A stretch of DNA of 64,000 nt from Streptomyces sp. TP-A0874 (GTDB taxonomy: Bacteria > Actinomycetota > Actinomycetes > Streptomycetales > Streptomycetaceae): contig NZ_BBZK01000008.1 of NCBI RefSeq assembly GCF_001748085.1, positions 248,001 through 312,000 of the forward strand, written 5' to 3'. The first letter of the stretch is position 1. Each line of letters starts with the position of its first letter. Of the stretch, positions 58,522-64,000 are shown piece after piece. The notes beneath the pieces were generated by a model. That model was not told the DNA's origin. It saw only the letters and a program-made list of their open reading frames with translations, and made no database searches. The position numbers were made by a program, and so were the translations under genes.

Positions 58522-59568
58522 TCATCCGGGGGTACGCCCCGTGACGGAGGCGACGTCGTACGCGCCGCCCTCGACGGCGTCGGCGGGCCCCGGGACCCGG
58601 CCGGCGGCCGGCCCCGTGGGACGCCCCCGGTCGGGGCGGCCCTCCCCCCGGGCGGCGTTCAGGGGCAGCACACTGGCTCCGGCTGGGTCCATGGACAGCC
58701 GGTTCGCCGCCCAGCCGTCCCCCGCGAGCCGTGCCACCCGGTCCGCGGCGCTCTCCTCGGAGAGCGCGAGCACGGTCGGGCCCGCGCCGGAGATCACCGC
58801 GGGCACCCCGTCCGCCCGCAGGCGGTTGACGAGGGCCGCGCTCTCCGCCATCGCCGGAGCCCGGTACTCCTGGTGGAGCCGGTCCTCGGTGGCGGCCAGC
58901 AGCAGCTCGGGACGCCTGGTCAGCGCCTCCACGAGCAGCGCGGCCCGGCCGGCGTTGGCCGCCGCGTCGACGTGCGGGACCTTCTTGGGCAGCAGGCCGC
59001 GCGCCGCCTCGGTGAGCACCGGCCCGGCCGGCACGAAGACCACCGGGACGACGCTCTCCGCGGGCTCCATCCGGATCGCGCGGGCCGTCCCCTCGTCCGT
59101 CCAGGCGAGGGTGAACCCGCCCAGCAGGCAGGCGGCGACGTTGTCCGGATGTCCCTCCAGTTCGGCGGCCAGCCCCAGCATCGCACTGTCGTCCAGCCGC
59201 TCGGCGCCGCCTATGGTCACCGCCCGCGCGGCGAGGATGCCGGCGCAGATGGCGGCCGAGGAGGAGCCCAACCCGCGACCGTGCGGGATCCGGTTGGCGC
59301 ACACGACTTCCAGTCCTCGGGGCTGCCCGCCGAGCAGGTCGAAGGCCGCACGGAGCGCCCGGAGGAGCAGATGGCGCTCGTCCCGCGGAAGGGTTTCGGC
59401 ACCCTCACCGGCGATGTCGATGTGCAGGCCGGCGTCGGCGACGCGTACCACGATGTCGTCGTACAGGCCCAGAGCAAGGCCGAAGGCGTCGAAGCCGGGG
59501 CCGAGATTGGCGCTGGTCGCAGGGGTACGCACCCGGACGGCGGCGGCTCGGAAGGCGGGACCGGCCAT
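58522..59568 (-). CDS. thrB: homoserine kinase
   Basis: 348 residues from the ATG at 59568 (MAGPAFRAAAVRVRTPATSA). GHMP-kinase motifs are VRTPATSANLGPGFDAFGLA, the phosphate loop IPHGRGLGSSSAAICAGI and a late VISGAGPTVLALS. It phosphorylates homoserine for threonine synthase. Most Streptomyces ThrB are about 305 residues; here some 40 extra residues (from about DPAGASVLPLN on), rich in Gly, Arg and Pro, extend the C-terminus. A GTG 12 codons upstream is an alternative start. It lies 660 bp from thrC, an unusually wide gap. The stop sits inside a small hairpin. Confidence 0.93.
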   Translation of the reverse strand: MAGPAFRAAAVRVRTPATSANLGPGFDAFGLALGLYDDIVVRVADAGLHIDIAGEGAETLPRDERHLLLRALRAAFDLLGGQPRGLEVVCANRIPHGRGLGSSSAAICAGILAARAVTIGGAERLDDSAMLGLAAELEGHPDNVAACLLGGFTLAWTDEGTARAIRMEPAESVVPVVFVPAGPVLTEAARGLLPKKVPHVDAAANAGRAALLVEALTRRPELLLAATEDRLHQEYRAPAMAESAALVNRLRADGVPAVISGAGPTVLALSEESAADRVARLAGDGWAANRLSMDPAGASVLPLNAARGEGRPDRGRPTGPAAGRVPGPADAVEGGAYDVASVTGRTPG

Positions 59569-60229
59569 CGCTCGCTGACTCTCCTCATGGTGGATCTTCG
59601 GCACTCCCCCGGGATTCTCCCCCCGGACACTGCCATGCGGTTCCTGGGAACTCCGTCCGGCGACGGCGGCAGCACGGGTCCGCGCGTCAGTGACCGGGAA
59701 GCGGCAGAGCGGGGTTCGAGTACCAGCCTATCGAAGGAAGGTTCCGTCACGACATAGGGCGCACAGACGGCGCATGATGCGTGTCGCTCCATCTTCCTTC
59801 ATTCTCCCCCGAACCGCCAGGGTGGCCTCCTATCTGATCTTCACGGGGACGCGGTACCAGCCACGGCGCTTCCCCCGGCCACCACCGGAAGGCCCCCCGA
59901 CGCCGTGTCACCGGACCGCGGGAACGACCAGGTGCGAACGGCGGTACGGCGGCCTTGCGCCGCTGCCCCACCGCCGCCCTGAGCGGGCGCGGGAGCTGCC
60001 CCGGGGAGATCCGGACTGGACGGCCCTGGCGCGCGCCCCACTCCGCACCGGGAGGCCCGGTGCCCGGCCGCCGACAGGCGGCCCCGGCTACCGTCACTCC
60101 GTCAGTTCCCCGCGATGGCGGCCGGTATGCCGGTGGAGCGGCTCGGTGCGGTGCCGGCCACGGAGGCCGTCCCGCACCGCGCGACGGACCGTCGGCCGAT
60201 CCGGTGCGGCACCGGCGCCCGCACTCCGG
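59569..60229. other. 661-bp non-coding gap between thrC and thrB
   Basis: In most streptomycetes these two genes are close together. Here the gap has no frame with coding-like composition and homology I recognise. It contains a tight GCACCGGG-AGG-CCCGGTGC hairpin at 60045-60063, a candidate thrC terminator, and presumably a separate thrB promoter near 59.7-59.8 kb where the sequence is less GC-rich. Confidence 0.45.
60045..60063 (-). terminator. candidate terminator of thrC
   Basis: GCACCGGG (60045-60052), loop AGG, CCCGGTGC (60056-60063). The 8-bp stem lies about 170 bp beyond the thrC stop. Confidence 0.4.
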
Positions 60230-61327
60230 TCATCCGAGGCCGAGTTGCCGGGCGGCCGCGTCCGCGTCCACCGGCACGGTCACCGGCGGCGGCGCTCCGG
60301 CCACCGCCCAGTCCGGGTCCTTGAGGCCGTTTCCGGTCACGGTGCAGACGATCCGCTGCCCCCGGTCCACCCTGCCCTGCTCCGCCGCCTTGAGCAGCCC
60401 GGCGACGCTCGCCGCCGAGGCGGGCTCCACGAAGACGCCCTCCTGGGCCGCCAGCAACCGGTAGGCGGCGAGAATCTGACGGTCGGTCACCTCGTCGATC
60501 AGCCCGCCGGAATCGTCCCGGGCCTGCTCGGCGAACCCCCAGGAGGCCGGGTTGCCGATCCGGATCGCGGTGGCGATGGTGTGCGGGTCCTTCACCGGCT
60601 CACCGCGCACGATCGGAGCGGATCCAGCGGCCTGGAACCCCCACATCCGGGGCCGGCGGGAGGCGATCCCATCGGCGGCGTACTCGCGGTAACCCCGCCA
60701 GTAGGCGGTGATGTTGCCGGCGTTGCCGACCGGCAGGACGTGGACGTCCGGTGCGTCGCCGAGCGCGTCCACCACCTCGAAAGCGGCCGTCTTCTGCCCC
60801 TCTATCCGGGCCGGGTTGACCGAGTTCACCAACGCCACCGGGTACTTCTCGGAGAGCCCCCGGGCCAGCGTCAGGCAGTCGTCGAAGTTCCCGTCGACCT
60901 GCAGGATCCGCGCGCCGTGCACCAGGGCCTGGCCCATCTTGCCCAGGGCGATCTTGCCCTGCGGCACGAGTACCGCGCAGACCATCCCGGCCCGCACCGC
61001 GTAGGCGGCGGCCGAGGCCGAGGTGTTGCCGGTGGAGGCGCAGATCACGGCCTGCGCCCCCTGCTCCTTGGCGTGGCTGATCGCCATGGTCATCCCGCGG
61101 TCCTTGAAGGAGCCGGTGGGGTTGGCCCCCTCGACCTTCAGGTGCACCTCGCAGCCCGTCCGCTCGGAGAGCACCTGCGCGGGCACCAGCGGCGTGCCGC
61201 CCTCACGCAGGGTGACCACCGGGGTGTCCGCGGCCACCGGGAGGCGGTCCCGGTACTCCTCGATCACCCCACGCCACTGGTGGGTGGTGCGCGGCCCGGA
61301 ACCGGACCCGCTGCTGTTGGCACTCAT
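60230..61327 (-). CDS. thrC: threonine synthase
   Basis: 365 residues. PLP-binding Lys lies in GANPTGSFKDRGMTMAI, with the ASTGNTSASAAAY substrate segment and VLPVGNAGNITAYW phosphate-binding loop. It converts O-phosphohomoserine to threonine. The gene starts 11 bp after hom, so hom-thrC are co-transcribed. The N-terminus has a Ser/Gly-rich dozen residues. Confidence 0.97.
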   Translation of the reverse strand: MSANSSGSGSGPRTTHQWRGVIEEYRDRLPVAADTPVVTLREGGTPLVPAQVLSERTGCEVHLKVEGANPTGSFKDRGMTMAISHAKEQGAQAVICASTGNTSASAAAYAVRAGMVCAVLVPQGKIALGKMGQALVHGARILQVDGNFDDCLTLARGLSEKYPVALVNSVNPARIEGQKTAAFEVVDALGDAPDVHVLPVGNAGNITAYWRGYREYAADGIASRRPRMWGFQAAGSAPIVRGEPVKDPHTIATAIRIGNPASWGFAEQARDDSGGLIDEVTDRQILAAYRLLAAQEGVFVEPASAASVAGLLKAAEQGRVDRGQRIVCTVTGNGLKDPDWAVAGAPPPVTVPVDADAAARQLGLG

Positions 61328-61338
61328 GGTGGTTCTCC

Positions 61339-62628
61339 CTACTCCCCTTCGACCCGCATGATGCTGGCGACACCACGCACGGTGTCCAACCGGCGCAGCG
61401 TCTCGACGGTCGCCGAGAGCGCGGCGTCGTGCGCCCGGTGGGTGACGACGACCAGCGACGCCTCACCGTCCTTGCCCTGCTGACGGACGGTGTCGATGGA
61501 CACCCCGTGTTCGGCGAAGACCGTGGCCACCTGGGCCAGCACACCCGGCTTGTCCGCCACGTCCAGGCTGATGTGGTACCGGGTGACCGCCCGGCCCATC
61601 GGGCTGACGGCCAACCGGGCGTAGGCGGACTCGCCGGGCCCGACGGCACCGTTCAGCTTGTTGCGGCAGGCCGCGACCAGGTCGCCGAGGACCGCGGAGG
61701 CGGTGGGCGAGCCGCCCGCTCCCTGCCCGTAGAACATCAGCTGGCCGGCCGCCTCCGACTCGACGAAGACGGCGTTGTACGCCTCGCGCACCGAGGCGAG
61801 CGGATGGCTCAGCGGGATCATGGCCGGGTGCACACGCGCGGTGACGGACCGCCCGTCGGCGGCCCGCTCGCAGATCGCCAGCAGTTTGACGGTGCGGCCC
61901 ATCCGGCGGGCGGAGACGATGTCGGCCGCGGTCACCTCGGTGATGCCCTCGCGGTGCACGTCGTCCAGCCGCACCCGGGTGTGGAAGGCGATGCTCGCCA
62001 GGATCGCCGCCTTCGCCGCGGCGTCGAAGCCCTCGACGTCCGCGGTGGGGTCCGCCTCGGCGTATCCGAGGGCGGTGGCCTCGTCGAGCGCCTCGGAGTA
62101 GCCGGAGCCGGCGGAGTCCATCCGGTCGAGGATGAAGTTGGTGGTGCCGTTGACGATGCCGAGCACCCGGTTGACCTCGTCGCCGGCGAGCGACTCGCGC
62201 AGCGGGCGGAGCAGCGGGATGGCGCCGGCCACCGCGGCCTCGTAGTAGAGGTCCGCGCCGTGTTTCTGGGCCGCGGCGTGCAGCGCCGCGCCGTCCTCGG
62301 CCAGCAGCGCCTTGTTGGCGCTGACCACGCTGGCGCCGTGCTCGAAGGCGGTGGTCAGCAGCGAGCGCGCCGGCTCGATGCCCCCGATGACCTCGACCAC
62401 CACGTCGATGTCCCCCCGCTTGACCAGCGCGGTGGCGTCCGTGGTGACCAGTTCCGCGGGTACCTGTCCCCGGGCCCGGCCCGGGCGGCGCACCGCCACC
62501 CCGGCCAGCTCGATCGGGGCGCCGACGCGGGCCGCGAGATCATCCGCGTTCGTCGTCAGGATGCGCGCCACCTCGGAGCCGACCACTCCACAGCCCAGCA
62601 GCGCCACCTTCAGCGGACGCGTACGCAT
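61339..62628 (-). CDS. hom: homoserine dehydrogenase
   Basis: 429 residues from the second of two adjacent ATGs (MRTRPLKVALLGCGVVGSEV), with GAGG 7 nt upstream. NAD(P)-binding GCGVVGSEVARIL, the substrate segment GTTNFILDRMD with GYAEADPTADVEGFDAA, and a C-terminal ACT domain (VADKPGVLAQVATVFAEHGV) that normally gives feedback inhibition by threonine. It reduces aspartate semialdehyde to homoserine, the branch to threonine and methionine. It follows lysA by 165 bp in the same direction. Confidence 0.97.
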   Translation of the reverse strand: MRTRPLKVALLGCGVVGSEVARILTTNADDLAARVGAPIELAGVAVRRPGRARGQVPAELVTTDATALVKRGDIDVVVEVIGGIEPARSLLTTAFEHGASVVSANKALLAEDGAALHAAAQKHGADLYYEAAVAGAIPLLRPLRESLAGDEVNRVLGIVNGTTNFILDRMDSAGSGYSEALDEATALGYAEADPTADVEGFDAAAKAAILASIAFHTRVRLDDVHREGITEVTAADIVSARRMGRTVKLLAICERAADGRSVTARVHPAMIPLSHPLASVREAYNAVFVESEAAGQLMFYGQGAGGSPTASAVLGDLVAACRNKLNGAVGPGESAYARLAVSPMGRAVTRYHISLDVADKPGVLAQVATVFAEHGVSIDTVRQQGKDGEASLVVVTHRAHDAALSATVETLRRLDTVRGVASIMRVEGE

Positions 62629-62793
62629 CATCCGACCTCGTCTCTCACAGCCGTCGTCCCCCGGGAGTTCCTGGGAAGCCCCCGGCTTTCCGTTTTTTCC
62701 CGCATTTGACACTCCCCCTCAGTCTCACTCACCGGACGTGGATTTCTACTTCCCGTCCAGGATCCGAGACCGCCGCGCCGCCTGCGGCGGACA

Positions 62794-64000
62794 TCATCCG
62801 ACATCCAGCCGCAGCAGGTCCTCCTCCGTCTCCCGGCGGACGATGGTCCGCGCCGCGCCGTCCCGCACGGCGACCACCGGCGGCCGCGGCACATGGTTGT
62901 AGTTGCTCGCCATGGAGCGGCAGTAGGCGCCGGTGGCGGGGACCGCGACCAGGTCGCCGGGCACCAGGTCGGCGGGGAGGAAGGCGTCCCGGACGACGAT
63001 GTCGCCCGACTCGCAGTGCTTGCCGACGACCCGGGAGAGCATCGGCTCCGCCGAGGAGGTCCGGGAGACCAGCGCGACGCTGTACTCGGCGTCGTAGAGC
63101 GCGGTACGGATGTTGTCCGACATCCCGCCGTCGACGCTGACGTACGTCCGCAGGCCCGAGAGCGGCTTGACCGTGCCCACCTCGTAGAGCGTGAACGCCG
63201 TCGGTCCGACGATCGCCCGCCCCGGCTCGACCGAGATCCGGGGGGCGGCCAGACCGGCGGACTCGCACTCCCGGGCGACGATCGCGCTGAGCGAGTCGGC
63301 GATCTCCTGCGGCTCCCGCGGGTCGTCCTGCGAGGTGTAGGCGATGCCCAGGCCGCCGCCGAGGTCGATCTCCGGCAGTTCCACCCCGTGCTCGTCCCGC
63401 ACCTGGGCGAGCAGCCCCACCACCCGGCGGGCCGACACCTCGAAACCGGCCATGTCGAAGATCTGCGAGCCGATGTGGGAGTGGATGCCGAGCAGTTCCA
63501 GGCTGCTCAGCTTCAGCACCTGGCGGACCGCCTCCGCGGCCACCCCGTCGGCGAGCGACAACCCGAACTTCTGGTCCTCGTGCGCGGTCGCGATGAACTC
63601 GTGGGTGTGCGCCTCCACCCCCACCGTGACCCTGACCAGCACCTTCTGCCGTTGCCCGAGCCGCTCCGCGATAGCCGCGACCCGGGCGATCTCCTGGAAG
63701 GAGTCGAGGACGATCCGCCCGACCCCCGCCGACACCGCGCGTTCGATCTCGGCGTCCGACTTGTTGTTGCCGTGCAGGGCGATGCGCTCGGCGGGCAGCC
63801 CCGCGGCGAGGGCGGTCGCCAGTTCGCCGCCGGAGCAGACGTCGAGGTTGAGGCCCTCCTCGTGCAGCCAGCGGACGACGGCGCGGGAGAGAAACGCCTT
63901 GCCCGCGTAGAAGACGTCGGCCTCCTCCCCGAACGCCTGCCGCCAGGCCCGGCAGCGGGCCCGGAAGTCGTCCTCGTCCAGGAAGTAGGCCGGGGTGCCG
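62794..64000 (-). CDS. lysA: diaminopimelate decarboxylase, 5' end outside window
   Basis: About 402 residues are visible; the N-terminus continues beyond base 64000. The PLP Lys is in DVFYAGKAFLSRAV near the truncated end. The His-containing SHIGSQIFDMAGFE, Gly-rich DLGGGLGIAYTS and EPGRAIVGP phosphate-binding motifs follow, with active-site CESGDIVVRD and GAYCRSMASNYN near the C-terminus. It removes CO2 from meso-diaminopimelate to make lysine. Open frame continues to the window edge, so the gene is not broken, only cut by the window. Confidence 0.96.
   Translation of the reverse strand, partial: GTPAYFLDEDDFRARCRAWRQAFGEEADVFYAGKAFLSRAVVRWLHEEGLNLDVCSGGELATALAAGLPAERIALHGNNKSDAEIERAVSAGVGRIVLDSFQEIARVAAIAERLGQRQKVLVRVTVGVEAHTHEFIATAHEDQKFGLSLADGVAAEAVRQVLKLSSLELLGIHSHIGSQIFDMAGFEVSARRVVGLLAQVRDEHGVELPEIDLGGGLGIAYTSQDDPREPQEIADSLSAIVARECESAGLAAPRISVEPGRAIVGPTAFTLYEVGTVKPLSGLRTYVSVDGGMSDNIRTALYDAEYSVALVSRTSSAEPMLSRVVGKHCESGDIVVRDAFLPADLVPGDLVAVPATGAYCRSMASNYNHVPRPPVVAVRDGAARTIVRRETEEDLLRLDVG

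Noticed and set aside
59709..59730. GGTTCGAGTACC resembling a tRNA T-arm
   Set aside because: The flanks do not form the T-stem and no acceptor, D or anticodon arms are present.
59747..60097. 116-residue leftward frame in the thrC-thrB gap
   Set aside because: Arg/Pro/Gly-rich composition with no ribosome site, conserved motif or consistent GC3; likely chance at high GC.
62690..62705. Run of six T near GC hairpin upstream of hom as a threonine attenuator
   Set aside because: The T-run is on the strand opposite to hom transcription, and no Thr-rich leader peptide is visible.

Overview
The window is about 64 kb of high-GC actinobacterial chromosome, almost certainly Streptomyces or a very close relative. 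The evidence is the pairing of the coiled-coil cytoskeletal genes scy and filP, an isobutyryl-CoA mutase large subunit, NucS, a SCO5389-family protein, strong G/C bias at third codon positions, frequent GTG/TTG starts and many long GC hairpins without U-tracts. As far as I remember the S. coelicolor map, the gene order follows roughly SCO5426 down to SCO5353, so this is conserved core chromosome, not an accessory island. I saw no transposase, integrase, phage gene, CRISPR array, tRNA or rRNA.

Layout. 0.2-6.4 kb: central carbon genes, pfkA divergent from pta-ackA-pyk. 6.5-10.5 kb: an operon of DUF6230, DUF6114 and an acidic exported protein, then a thioredoxin/TPR (YbbN-like) gene. 10.7-14.3 kb: icmA, two DUF3817 membrane proteins, a MarR regulator and a thiamine-binding MTH1187 protein. 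14.5-17.1 kb: three tandem AIM24 genes and a second MarR. 17.2-19.9 kb: a two-component system whose kinase carries a poly-Asp sensor loop, divergent from a PepSY protein with a His/Asp tail. 20-22.9 kb: meaB, thiolase and methylmalonyl-CoA epimerase. 23.3-27.9 kb: scy and filP. 28-35.2 kb: an ABC exporter, a small Cys/His protein, an LLM flavoenzyme, a SCO5389-family gene, nucS, and an ECF41-type sigma factor with its FAD oxidoreductase. 35.4-41.1 kb: a membrane NTPase, a STAS protein, 3-hydroxybutyryl-CoA dehydrogenase, a corrinoid adenosyltransferase and DUF2550. 41.2-49 kb: the complete F-type ATP synthase operon atpIBEFHAGDC. 49.3-58.2 kb: a WecA-like transferase, a protein tyrosine phosphatase, tsaC/sua5, prmC, prfA, rpmE, an LCP ligase and rho. 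58.5-64 kb: thrB, thrC, hom and the 3' part of lysA.

Functional themes. icmA, meaB, epimerase, thiolase, hydroxybutyryl-CoA dehydrogenase and the cobalamin adenosyltransferase together supply B12-dependent acyl-CoA interconversion. lysA-hom-thrC-thrB form the aspartate-family amino-acid block. sua5, prmC, prfA, rpmE and rho are translation/termination housekeeping.

The less explained items are: the poly-Asp kinase/PepSY pair with TTCAG direct repeats between them; a 20-bp near-palindrome filling the icmA promoter; the DUF6230/DUF6114 export operon with paired TTACT/AGTAA dyads upstream; the AIM24 triplet; the large NTPase with a Ser/Thr/Pro-rich exported tail; and a series of promoters that appear to make leaderless mRNAs. 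Start codons were refined from Shine-Dalgarno position, overlap with neighbours and family length. Family names are from recognition of motifs; no database search was run.
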